Shown here in pieces: positions 46,201 through 56,400 of a stretch of 64,000 bases of DNA; positions within the stretch are counted from its first letter, which is position 1, and every line of letters starts with the position of its first letter. The DNA comes from Bugula neritina (lineage: Eukaryota; Bryozoa; Gymnolaemata; Cheilostomatida; Bugulidae), in assembly GCA_964035545.1 (NCBI GenBank), contig OZ037765.1:28446004-28510003 (forward strand), given 5' to 3'. A program made the translations under genes and the position numbers. Below the pieces are notes generated by a model. The model worked only from the letters and a program-made list of their open reading frames with translations. It did not search any database and was not told the origin of the DNA.

Positions 46201-48662
46201 AGTCTGACATTTAAAAGTAATCATGTAAACAATAAAAATGTATATCAGTTTATGTAAGGTAGAGATTGAAAGTTTTTGAAAGAAATAGTGAATAAAGAAT
46301 TGAATCCTTGTGATCATATCCTTGTCCAGCAAATTGCTTGTCAAAAGTATCCAATACCTCTCTGTGATGAAGCATGTCTGTCACATTGTAGAGCAAGCTG
46401 ATGACAAAGGTTACTGCAGAGCTGTAGTTAATGGTAAGATAAAACTTGTTCCAATGAAGTACCTGCAGATATCTGACAATAGTGCTACTCGTACCGCCAG
46501 TGCAGCAGACATACCTGCTGTAGGCAGTTCAGCTGCCAACTTAAAGACGAGGATTAACCCACAACCTTTCACCAGTAATTGCCAGTATCAATCTGCAGAG
46601 GGAAACATTCGCCCTGTGAGAGATTCATTAAGTCAGACATTTCCATCATCTCGTCCTGCTGCCATACATCGAGCTAGGTCAGCATCTCCTATGAGATTGA
46701 ACACGTCAGCACCTTCTGCTTTACCCACTCAGTCTACAGTCAGCAATGGTCACATTATCAAGTCTTCCGTTGAACCGAAACTGTTGAGAAAGCCGCGGGC
46801 ACCAGTTGACTTGTCTGTGGAGATTGTGGCGGGCAGGAAGTTATATGTGGAGTGGAAGTACATAAGTTTCTTAGATTACTCAGCAAGAAGTAATGATACA
46901 ACAGTTACAGGGTTTAGAGTAAGTCACTGAACGTCTGTATGCCTAACTGCTGATAGTGTGAGAGTGAACTATCGGACATTAAAATGTTATAGCTATGTGT
47001 GTAGAAATTATACTTGTGTAAAAATGATGACCTGTTTTACTAGTAAGTTTATACTCATTAGTTTGTTGCATTCTCTTCTTTTTCGCCTTTGATACCGATT
47101 CTCTTACTAGCTACTACTAGTTACAGACATTTTAGAAGTTGTCTTCTATTGCAGGTGTTTTTGAATGGCAATGGCGCCATGGATATAAACTCTCCATACA
47201 ACACGGTGGCAACTCTTGACCTAACCAAGACTCAAATGACTGAACTACACACAGTCAGTGTCCAGGCTTTGGGGGTTAAGAACACCAACTCGGCTCTAAC
47301 GCATGTAGCCATTTCCCCATATATAGAAAAGAGTAAAGCTCTGACTGAAGGACCTTCTATGTCACGACCTTCAACTTTGCCCCACTCTTCAAGCAGCTCA
47401 ACTAAGAAGAGACTTGTAAGGGACATTTTAAATTCTTGAAACACAGACTGAGCATTTAACCTCTGTTGTAGCCATGTTGGAGATAGTTTTGATAACGTGT
47501 CCTGTTTATGTATTTTGATCAACTAACTTTGCATTCCATTTTAACTTTTACTGATCAAGTGATAAAGTACTTGTTTTTAATAAAGCTATTAGCATTAATA
47601 TGTACGTTCTGCATGATCTCTCTATCAATATAATTATTATCTTTTTTATTAATGCATTTTGATCAACATCTCATTTCATGTAGTTTATGGCGTACTATGA
47701 CTACGATCCAATGAAGCAAGGCCCATATAGTAAGGGATACAAGAGTTCCTGTGACGAAGAACTGTCGATGAAAACTGGCGATTTTGTCGTAGTTTATGGA
47801 GAGCCACAGGCTAATGGGTTCTGCTTCGCCGAGGTTAGAACATTTTCAGTCGTGGGACGTTTAGTTGACATATAATGTATGAAAGCACCAACTGATGCAG
47901 CTACATGTCGCACTATTACCTACTCAAAAAGCAAACACATATACACATACACTATATACTATACTGCTAATGTTATATATTGCTATGATGTGCATCTCCA
48001 CACATACATGCGAGCCAACACCTACTCTTTTGCAGCCTAACCCAATAAACACAATTTAAGCAGTTGTTGTGGCAGCTACATGTTGTACAAGTGCAACTGT
48101 TATGCTCCATCTATACTTGCATATATATATGCGTGTTGTGTGTATATTTAGCATTTACGATTCGAGTAAAAAATTAATCAGCAGTAATTTTTCAAAAATG
48201 CCAATACTTCCCGTTACACTAGAACGGAAACTGTTCCTGAAATTTTAGCATTTACTAAGTTTCTATACTAAGTTTAAGTTTGCACTATGGCCAAACAACT
48301 TTTGTACAAATATTCAAAGAATTTTTATAATGAAATGTAGATAAGTTGGTCAGCTAAATTTCTATGTGTAGTCTTTTTGCTCTGTATTTTATATTCTGTA
48401 GTCATAATCTAGATCCTGTGAAATATGTACAGTTGTACAGTATATAAACATATTCTGTAGGTATACTGTAAGTGTGATGTAAGTGTGATGTAAGTGTACT
48501 GTAAGCATTCTTTCAATTCTTGCTTATATAATAAAATTGACTGGTATTTTCCAGATCAATGGGAGGACTGGTTATGTACCTGAATCCTTCATAAGACAAG
48601 TACCAGCTGAAAATGCCAAAAGATTTGGGTTATTTGATAATGATTGCTATCTGAACAAATGA
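22235..48662 (+). CDS. Giant coiled-coil protein ending SH3-FN3-SH3 (RIM-BP-like)
   Basis: Exons: 22235-22373, 23199-23360, 23843-23961, 24232-24407, 24545-24664, 25002-25536, 25731-25850, 25979-26114, 26624-26736, 27310-31470, 31629-31822, 32162-32371, 32798-33041, 33129-33215, 33818-33951, 34292-34433, 34683-34832, 35216-35344, 35839-35997, 36388-36597, 36791-36901, 37727-37882, 38177-38245, 38484-38532, 38692-38900, 39622-39784, 40491-40697, 41061-41319, 41649-41802, 41966-42133, 42778-42897, 43382-43528, 44623-44781, 45567-45745, 45894-46054, 46392-46918, 47155-47415, 47684-47833, 48555-48662. They encode 3598 residues; the N-terminus is missing. About 2,600 residues of heptad-rich coiled coil are followed by an acidic Ser/Pro-rich linker, more coiled coil, SH3 (about 3211-3281), FN3 (about 3386-3484) and SH3 (about 3514-3585). 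RIM-binding proteins and RIMBP3 share coiled coil plus SH3 and FN3 but are much shorter and have more C-terminal domains. Function is unknown; a cytoskeletal or presynaptic scaffold is inference. Confidence 0.85.
25002..25536 (+). other. Exon with four 40-residue coiled-coil repeats
   Basis: Within this exon a 120-bp unit repeats four times in exact register (the AAA codon of KDIN falls at 25090, 25210, 25330 and 25450). Each unit encodes a form of L.DEL.L.KDINADQEKTI followed by LELQQ. The exon at 25979-26114 carries a decayed fifth copy (LNIAKEANTSNQETIKLLE). The neighbouring exon 25731-25850 is also exactly 120 bp. Forty residues is not a multiple of seven, so the register shifts at each copy. 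Confidence 0.9.
27310..31470 (+). other. 4.2-kb uninterrupted coiled-coil exon
   Basis: One 4161-bp exon (1387 codons) in a gene whose other exons are mostly 50-530 bp. It encodes continuous heptad-rich coiled coil, rich in Glu, Lys, Gln, Leu and Ser, with few prolines. It opens after ATGTTTTAG and closes at TTAAAT|GTAAGTG. Loss of introns in this part, for example through a retrocopied segment, would explain its size, but I see no direct evidence of that. Confidence 0.85.
33518..33817 (+). repeat. 25-bp minisatellite on a 3' splice site (12 copies)
   Basis: Twelve head-to-tail copies of a 25-bp unit, nearly identical in the last nine. The unit starts GTGTATGTCTAG and ends CTCGTACAG. The array ends exactly at the AG of the acceptor for the exon at 33818, which begins GTGTCTGAC. 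Each boundary between units therefore reads CGTACAG|GTGTAT, acceptor-like and donor-like at once. Confidence 0.95.
34140..34197 (-). mobile_element. Truncated tRNA-derived SINE copy
   Basis: On the minus strand the segment reads AACACAAGGTCA, then box-B-like GGTTCGAATCCC, then AGTAAAGG and TGTTAGGAAAGG, aligning with the SINE copies at 39958 and 42311. The box A half is missing. It lies inside an intron of the giant gene. Confidence 0.6.
37098..37726 (+). repeat. 21-bp minisatellite on a 3' splice site (about 30 copies)
   Basis: About thirty copies of TGACATTGTACTCTGGTATAG with variants at a few fixed positions (ACTC, GCTG, ACCC, ACTG). The last two copies are degraded and the array runs into the acceptor GTGGTAG at 37726, directly before the exon at 37727. 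Unit length is seven codons, so long open frames appear on both strands; these are artefacts. Confidence 0.95.
38692..38900 (+). other. Exon with short DEMSHGKEV tandem repeat
   Basis: This coding exon of the giant gene holds three 10-residue copies (VDEMNHGKGA, DEMSHGKEV, DEMSHGKEV) encoded by a 30-bp degenerate tandem repeat. The surrounding sequence is acidic and probably disordered. It marks the end of the long coiled coil. Confidence 0.75.
39958..40070 (+). mobile_element. tRNA-derived SINE
   Basis: Starts GCAGCCGTGGTCTAGGGG (box A type), followed by AGTTCAATCTCC (box B type) and AGCAAAGG. A tail with CTTAGGAAGGACACCC follows. It aligns with the copy at 42311-42435. The cloverleaf is too degraded for a functional tRNA. 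The copy is intronic in the giant gene. The tail recalls the lophotrochozoan SINE block CCTTGGGCAAGGCACTT, from memory. Confidence 0.7.
40491..40697 (+). other. Exon carrying a repeated ESSLWE motif
   Basis: The exon encodes PEESSLWENLELYEP, and the preceding exon (39622-39784) encodes SESSLWEKLAPP. The same seven-residue core, followed by Leu, appears twice about 70 residues apart in an otherwise low-order region rich in Pro and Ser. This looks like a duplicated short linear binding motif; the partner is unknown. Confidence 0.6.
42311..42435 (+). mobile_element. tRNA-derived SINE
   Basis: Best-preserved copy: AGCAGCCGTGGCCTAGTGG (box A), AATTCGATCCCC (box B), AGTAAAGG, then TTAGCAAGGGCATTCAGTC and ATTGCTCC. 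Plus orientation, in the giant-gene intron after exon 41966-42133. No clear target-site duplication was found by eye. Confidence 0.75.
44623..44781 (+). other. Cysteine cluster within coiled coil
   Basis: This exon encodes SKCHAAGDNKCARCK, a C-H-x6-C-x2-C arrangement, followed by a strongly charged coiled coil (KQEIRRLQRELQHYKKKL). The spacing could bind a zinc ion or pair two chains through disulfides or metal. I know no named domain that it matches. Confidence 0.5.
45894..46490 (+). other. First SH3 domain of the giant protein
   Basis: Two exons (45894-46054 and the start of 46392-46918) encode KFVARVYEVISDYNPQYF, then EVSLIQGQEVKVLEQADD, then YCRAVVNGKIKLVPMKYL. This is the SH3 order: ALYDY-like strand, acidic RT loop, hydrophobic G-x-V strand, and the VP-x-x-Y/N end. 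It is divergent: the ALYDY motif is VYEVISDY and the conserved Trp of the binding groove is replaced by Tyr-Cys (GYCRA). The phase-1 intron after VKVL splits the domain. Confidence 0.75.
46789..47328 (+). other. Fibronectin type III domain of the giant protein
   Basis: Two exons encode RAPVDLSVEIVAGRKLYVEW, a spacer, then VTGFRVFLNGNGAM and LHTVSVQALG. This is the FN3 pattern of P-x-x-L strand, central Trp, G-F/Y-x-V strand and hydrophobic F strand. FN3 domains of RIM-binding proteins share the G-Y-x-V-x-x-(D/N)-G form. Only one FN3 is present, where RIM-BPs have about three. Confidence 0.75.
47684..48625 (+). other. Second, C-terminal SH3 domain
   Basis: Exons 47684-47833 and 48555-48662 encode FMAYYDYDPMKQGPY, then EELSMKTGDFVVVYGEPQA, GFCFAE, and INGRTGYVPESFIRQV. 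The long RT-loop insertion after DYDP and the VYG-x-x-x-x-GF pattern are those of RIM-BP type SH3 domains. The protein ends 18 residues after the domain. The groove Trp is Phe-Cys here (GFCFAE). Confidence 0.8.
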
Positions 48663-48731
48663 TGACTTGCTGACTATTGCAACAAGTTAACCTTGTTCTA
48701 GGGAGCTTGTAGGTATTGGTCCTCAAGTAGT

Positions 48732-48800
48732 GTGCTATATCTATAGCTATACATGTGCTATATCTATAGCTATACATGTGCTATATCTATGGCTATACAT
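48732..48800. repeat. 23-bp tandem repeat (3 copies) in 3' UTR
   Basis: Three copies of GTGCTATATCTATAGCTATA followed by CAT, starting 70 bp after the stop codon of the giant gene. The unit contains the palindrome ATAGCTAT. Confidence 0.9.
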
Positions 48801-49384
48801 GTACTCATTTGGTTTATTCTTATTATTTCTGTCTATTTGTCTACATGGTTTTATGCATTATATTTCAACTGATCTCTTCATTTATGTTTTAAAATATGTA
48901 TATGTATGCTTAATGAGTGATATCTATGTTGCACTATTATTTTATTATAATATAAACAATTTATTTTTATCTCATCTAAAATATCGTGTTAGTAGTATAA
49001 TTTGATGAAAAAGATAAATAATATAATGGCAATCTCTCGGTCACTTATTGTGATGATAATTTCCCTTCTTCCTCTTCCTTCAAGTGATGAGCTATCTATG
49101 CTGTCCAAGACTTTTATATCATGTTATACTGTGACTAGGTAGCTGTCCATTCTATTCTAGTATATATTATACACATTGATATATATTTATTTTAATATGA
49201 CTGTGTTGTTTTCTTTTTTTGGTAATTCCGTCCATGAATACACTGTGTTGTGGCATTTTCTAGATCTCCTTTCAGAATCATTATGATCTTCCGCTATTTA
49301 TTTCGCTAGTTGCCGGTGTTTATGAATTTACTGTATTTATGTTAGTCATTTTATCTTTTTTTTTGTAATTTTTCATCATATTAT

Positions 49385-49390
49385 AATAAA
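49385..49390 (+). terminator. Possible poly(A) signal of the giant gene
   Basis: AATAAA about 720 bp after the stop, followed by a GTTGTGTGAGTG stretch of the kind seen downstream of cleavage sites. Confidence 0.4.
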
Positions 49391-52300
49391 GTTGTGTGAG
49401 TGACTCATGTGTGCTTAGTGTTTTCATGTTATCCTTATTACTAATACTAAAACCTATATACTGTAAATCAACACAGCTGACCAGTTTATGACATTTTCAA
49501 CTAGTCTGGAGTTATTTATGTACATAGATGTAATTAATCCAGATAGCTGCTCTCTTACAGTTCACTTAAATGTCATGTTTGAAGTGTCTGTTTTCCCTGC
49601 CAGTTTTCACTCACTGTATGATAGGTTAGTAGAATTACATAGAATCTACAGTGTCTGGTTTTAGCTTTTTATCAGCAGCAGATTTAATTAGTTTTCCTGT
49701 ACTCCATCCTTGGCTGTGCGAGGATTATGTTTAGTTGAAAGCCTAACAGTTTCCTAAACATAATCTAAAGAGAAAGTGAGTTTAGAAAAAATAATAAAGA
49801 TGGACATACTAGACAAGCTTGTGATTGCACTGGATTGCTGGTGTAAAGACAATGAAAACATTATATGGTGTCCATTGAAATGCAGATAAACTGTTCAGCA
49901 TAAGCTGTAGAGGCTTAAGTACATCTTCTTCCATCAAACTGATGTCTCCGGGCTCCTCCACAATTTGAAATATAAGCAATTGGCTAATTGAACAATTTGA
50001 CAGTTGATTTGAGTTGGAATCAGCTATATGCTGCACTCATATTCTAGTGGAATGAGTAAAATGTGGTTATATAAGCCTAACATTTCTAAATAGGCTCTGT
50101 CTATTAAATTAAAGTTGTTTCAAACATTTGTTTTATGTGTGTTCTGTGAATTCAGCAACATTTCCATGAGTCAACTATATGATAAGCTAGAATCTAAAGG
50201 TGCTTTCTCTTTCACCCTTAAATCAAGTGGATAGATTGAAGCTACAATGAAGTTATGTTTTCTTATAGTCATGTAAAAAGTAATACTACCTATTCTGTTA
50301 CATGGAGACTACTGAATAAATCTAATGTTTGCCTTTCCGGTCTTGAATTGAGTGCCAATGAATGAGGTTACTCCCATGTAAACACGTAACTTTCCTGCTT
50401 GTCTGCTGCTACTATTGCTATGGAGATAGATATGTTTACATATCATTATAGTTAGCTGACTCATTTATCACACATCCTCTCTATATGGCTCAGCATTTCC
50501 TATCCTGATGTAACTGATCAACTTTTATTATCTGTTTGTACATCTTCCATGATACAGCTTTATACTCACAATGATGTGAATCAACCATTTCTATAGCAAA
50601 TTAAATAAAATTTGAAACTTTTATAAGTATGACTACACTTTTTATTATGTTGTCCAAATAGATTTAAACAGTAGACTATATAGCAGAAGGTTACGTAAAT
50701 ATAGTGAAAAGAGAAAAGCCTATTGATTGGCTAAACAGTAAGATAACCTAACTACTTTTGCATTGGTGTCATCTTCAATTTTATCAACATGCTTTCTATC
50801 TCTTATTTACTATCTTAGAAATCTTATCTCCCTGAGATGGCTAATTCCCTTTGTTATCTATGCAAAATTAACTTCCAGATAAGATGAATGGGAATAATGG
50901 TTTAAGCTAATAATATTAGTGCATTTAAATTCTAATTACACTGAATGACTCTGACAAGAAGAGTTTATTCAAGTGATAAGGACTTTCAACCAATTGACTA
51001 CTTCCAACTGCAATGCAGTAGCTGTACTAACTTCTAGCTGCATGCATTATGCTAAGCCTATGGCTGGATATGCAAGCATTTTCTCAAGGTAGGTATTGGA
51101 AGATATTTTGAAAAATCTGTATTTTTAACTTAGCATTCTTAACCTGCAGAACATATATTATACACGTACTGATAGCAATTCTTTACATTCAAAGATCTCA
51201 AATAACTTTCAAGCTGCCAAAACTGCTCGCAAGTCATGCTACATTTGCCTACTAAAATCTGTACTGTACATAGTATTATAGCAATTGCACTGTATAGTTT
51301 CTATGTCAATATTGCTTGTATTATTCATGTATATTTATGTTTCATTGCGTATTAATACTACGTCATGGTTATATGCAAGATTGAAAGATTTAGATGGAAA
51401 TTTATAGAAAGATTGACTTTAAATAATTGAGCATTCAAAACTTGTTAGTTAGCCTCAATTACAACTTTTTATCAGATTATCAGTATGTAAATTAGTTTAA
51501 GTATTACTAATGATGTATTAATAATTATTTCAAATGCTGAAGAGCAGGATTTTGTAAAATCTGCCCGTAAGAAGTAATCTCCCACAATTCCATGTTACAA
51601 AGTCATTTGCATGTGGAGTCCCATAAAGAATAAGTTGAGTGCAAAGAATAGGCTAGTTGTTAAATCTGTTTTAAGCAAATTTTAACCAATGAAAGCAGAC
51701 GTTTTAAAAGTTTGAAATTGATTTATACGTTTATGACGAGTATTAATATAATTCTTATATTATTCAGTAGATACAGAGACAGTCATGCAATTAAATGGTC
51801 AGAAACGCAAAGGTTCAGATTACAACTTGGCTGATTGAGAAAAAGTTGAGATAATGTTTTATTTTATGAACAGTTTTTAATGAATTGTTATGTTTGGCTT
51901 CTTTCCAAACAAAAGTTATAACTTTTGTAAACTTATTTTTCATGAAAAGGTAAATATTGGCCATGCTGTTTGAATTGTTCACAAAGATAATAAGAAATAA
52001 GCCAAGCATAACAAAGTGTGGTTGGGCACATCTAAGGCTATTAACGTTATTAGGGTATTGTGTTCAGATTTCCCAACACTTCACACATTGTTTACTCTAC
52101 TTAAGAAATGTAAAGAACTTGAAGCTGGGGGATCAGATTTAGGCTATTTTGTGGTCTTATTTGTGATGAAGACTTTTACTAATGTAGTGTTATTCTAACT
52201 AATAGACAAAGTGTTTGTGTTTCCTGCAGTCATTTGAGAAATCAAACTCTCAACTTTTGGGTAAGATTTGCTTGATTATCAGGTATATTAGAATAATGAT

Positions 52301-52853
52301 CAGGTCAATGTAAATGTCAATTGTTGTTGATCATTTCAGTTTTTAAGTAGTTTAAAAACTAGATTTAAAAACTATTGAAAATGAGAATGGTAGCTCATAC
52401 TTTTCTCAAAAGTTAGGCTTTTTTAAGAGGAGATGTTGTTTACGGTGATTTACAATTGCATCATTATTTAAGTTGACAAAACAGATCAAATTTATTTTAT
52501 CTGGTCCAAATTCTTAATGCAAATATGCTTTATCTGTGTATTAACCACCTATCAAGTTTTTCTCCCACTCATTTCATGTAAGTTGTGTAAACAGTAATCA
52601 ACTGGTATTCCTAAAATTAAAATCTGCAAAACGGTTATTATATTATGATTTATCACTACATTAGCTAGTTTGCTTGGAGAGGTTTTGCAGTAATCATAGA
52701 ATTAAGTAATTACATTAGTTAAAGTTCCAGTGCAGCTCAATGCATGAATGATTGCTTTAGTCCAATCAATGCTGCGGTTAAGTCGTAATCCTAATTCCAA
52801 CAGTTGTTGGTATTTTATACGCAACTGCAGGTTTTAGTAGAAGCAAAAACAGG
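49391..52853. other. Intergenic, upstream of the BMP gene
   Basis: No coding exon or element I can support. The sequence is AT-rich and unique-looking. The BMP promoter and enhancers are expected toward the right end. Confidence 0.5.
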
Positions 52854-53428
52854 GTGAGTTTAAGCAAACGGTTATGATGCAGTAGTTAAATGATTCAGCT
52901 TTTCAACAACTGTTTTTACTGGAACTTTGAGCAATTATGGTTTGCAGATACTTTTAGACGCGCCTATTTTTTTAAATTATTTGATTTTTTATTTGCTTGG
53001 AATATTTTGTTGCATTTTGATTTGAGGTTGAAGCAGCTGACTCTTACAACACCTCATCGTCTGGTGGAGTGTTTGTGTTGTAAACAATAATACAATATTG
53101 TTCAAAATATTTGGGGCAAGGTTTTTGTTTTTAAAATGCTGAAAGAAGTTTGAAAAGTTTTTGTATAAAATCTATTATATTTTGCTAATTCTTAGCTCAG
53201 ACTTCATGCTCTTTGTGAATAAAATGATCAGGTTAATGAGCTGATCCTAGTGCATCACTAATGTAGTGACTGCTCATAAGTAAAAACATATTTTATAAGT
53301 GTAAGAAAATAAAATCTTGCATTGTTTGGTGACTTTGATATTCATTTAAAGCTTTGAATAACTATGTTGCCTTTTACAGAGTGAACTAAGGATTAAAGTA
53401 TTGTTACTAGTATAAGACCCTATTGCAG
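52854..53428 (+). other. Probable 5' UTR intron of the BMP gene
   Basis: Donor AAACAGG|GTGAGTTT at 52854 and acceptor CCCTATTGCAG ending at 53428, 57 bp before the BMP start codon. Both are close to consensus. The upstream non-coding exon would end at 52853. RNA data are not available, so this is inference from splice signals. Confidence 0.35.
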
Positions 53429-53485
53429 AGGAAACAAAGAAATCTCAAGTGTTGGTGTGAAAACTAGTTCAGTTTTAAGGAGACA

Positions 53486-56400
53486 ATGCTGTCAGGTAGA
53501 TTACCAGCCACAAAGCTCTCAGTGACACTGACTTTAGCTGCAATATTTTTACATTGCATGACTCTTATAACAAAAGTGGACTGCTCTTCGAGCACAGATA
53601 TCTTTATGATAGATGCTGTAAACCAGCAGTCCTATCCAATAGAAACAAACGAGTTGGCAACCGATGAACAAACAGAACAAGTGGAGGATAAAATCCTTCA
53701 ACTTCTCGGTCTTCCAGATACACCACGGCCTTCATATAAACATTTAAAAAATGACTCAGCGCCCCAGTTTATGATGCGATTATACCAGGAAATACAGAAA
53801 CAAGAGGGGTTGGAAGAAATCATGCCTACAGCTGCTCCATCTCAAGAAGACATTGGGCCAGAGTACAGAAATCTCTCTTACAATATAAATGAGCATGAGA
53901 AGATTGAAAACGTTGATATAGTAATAAGCTTTGTCAATCAGCGTGAGTAAAATAATAATTTAACAAATTTTCAGTCATTGAAAGTGCACAAATATTTAGT
54001 TATAAGCTCAGTAACCGAGTTACTAACTTAAATATCTTATTTGGTAATTTGAGAATTTGTGCAATGCAATATTTCACTCAAAATTATCGCTCTAGTACAA
54101 AATAGTGATATGTAATTGCAGCTTTGATATTGGCTAACCCTGTGTAAACAAGAATTACTATAAATAGTTTTAAGCATTAAGCTTTATATACAGGTTGAAA
54201 GCATTACCAGGTGGAAATTTTTCTTCTTAATCTGTGAGTCATCAGCAGCTGAAAAATTTTAGTAGTCCAATACAGAACTTTTCTTCAACGTGAAGGTATT
54301 TGCTTTGAAAAAAGCAGACACGTTTCACAACTTCCAACTCACATTACAGCAAGCCAATCTAGAAGGACAAATTAAATGAAATGTGTTTATCCAGTAAGTG
54401 GATGTTGAAAGCTTTCAGTATTATTTCTGTCTAACTTAGACAGCCTTTGCTTGATGCTTACCATAGCCATTAAAACAGAAACTAGCTTTTTCAGATATTT
54501 CAAAAGGACTAAGGAGGACCTCTCTAGGATGTAAAACCAGTCTGTGACACTGGCAATATTTTTTTATTTCAGCAATACTAAATTCTAAAATAAGTGTAAT
54601 AGTGGAGAGATTTAATTTTCTTAATAAATTTTGGTTTGAGGTGTAGGTTGAAATTCTCTCAAGAACATATAAACTTTTTTGCTAAAGTTCTAATCTAGAA
54701 CACTGGCTTTTCTTAATTACTGCACCTACCTCTAAATTCTGCTGGCTATTGTAGAACTATAAACACAACTTCCAGCAAGCTGGGACTTTTTCTAAAAATC
54801 TTCCAGCACTAGTAATAGGCACTTCACAGATAGTCTCTTCATTTTACAGAAATCTCTGGAAAACTCGGGTATTTTGCTATAAATTGATTTTGACCTTTGT
54901 TTGGCATAATATTATTACTCTACACTATTAAAGGCTTGGCTTTACATCTGTTAGCTTCATTTGTTTCGATTTTGATTTTGCCATTTACTCAAAGTTAAAA
55001 TTAATTGTAATATTTTTGGCAAATTCACCATTAAAACTTGAATAATACCACCATAATATATTGAAAAACATTAGGCAACGGCCACTGCGACTAGACAGGC
55101 AAGCTATGATCATGTTAATAGCCAATGTTACCTGTTAGTAGTGATGTTTGTTAACTAAGAACTCTACACGAGATGCTGTCACAGGTCATTAATTTGATAA
55201 AATCATCCTGTATTTCATATCAAACAAGTGACTGGCACTGAGGTTCCTGTATACCCACTTCATCATCTACAGTTTCATGTTTATTGTTCTAACTGAGTGC
55301 ATTATTAATAAATATTTTAGGGAGAGTCTCAAATTTCTAACAAAATATGCATTATTCAGATGTCTAAACCATTCTACTCTGCTAGCAAATACCTGCATGC
55401 AAATGATGTACAACTTCACGCTAGAGTTGAATAGTATCTTCAAATATTTTAGCTGGAAAGAGCACTACATTCGGAATTGAAAATGAGCATGACAGAAGGT
55501 AATTATATTGTACCAGTAACTCCGCTATTTCAATAATTATACTGGCTTATTGATAATTTATGAGGGCTCTTTTATATAATATTATATAACAACTGGTGGT
55601 CACATGATAATAAAATTCAGGGAGCCAGTACCAAATTACTTATGCACCATCATGCTTTTACTGAAAGTATAAACACTTTGAACACTTAAGGTTGGCTCAA
55701 ATAGATCCATTATGCTTGTACCCTGTGCTTCAAATCTTCTCCAGGTATTATTTTGAACTGGAGGATGTACCTGACAGCGAACTTAGAGATGCTGAGCTCA
55801 GAGTGTACAAAGCTAAGCCACACCACCATCATCACAAGTACTTCTTTACAGCCTTTAGAATAGATGAATCATCTGACAACTTAGACACGTGAGTGTAGAA
55901 AATCAAGTCAGCAGAAATATCAAATAAGATAATTTAATCACATATATCTTATGCAAACTAAAATTATGTTCAAAGTCTTTAATTCACTTAATGATAAAAA
56001 TAATGAAAAGAGTTTATATATTTTATTTGTTTTTTTTTAAACAATATCTTACGCTAAAATATTTAAGTGCCTCTTAATATAAATAGGAAATTGACTTGAA
56101 GTTTCATAACAAATCTTTATACAAGCAAGGGATGTTTTTATATAATAAGATGGCATCACGCTGTATTATACTAAAGATATTATTCATGATCTTTTGTGAA
56201 GTAAAGCTATTTTTATTTTACCCGAATAGTTTACCTCTTTTTACATGCTCAACTTCAACAAATGTTTTTAAATCATATAACCACTTTACACGCTACACGG
56301 GTGAACTGCCGAACTTTGAAATTCAAGTTGCATTTCACCAAACTTTGCTGTCTGACATAGGTTTGGCTTGACAGTGTTGGACACATTGACAGTGAATGGC

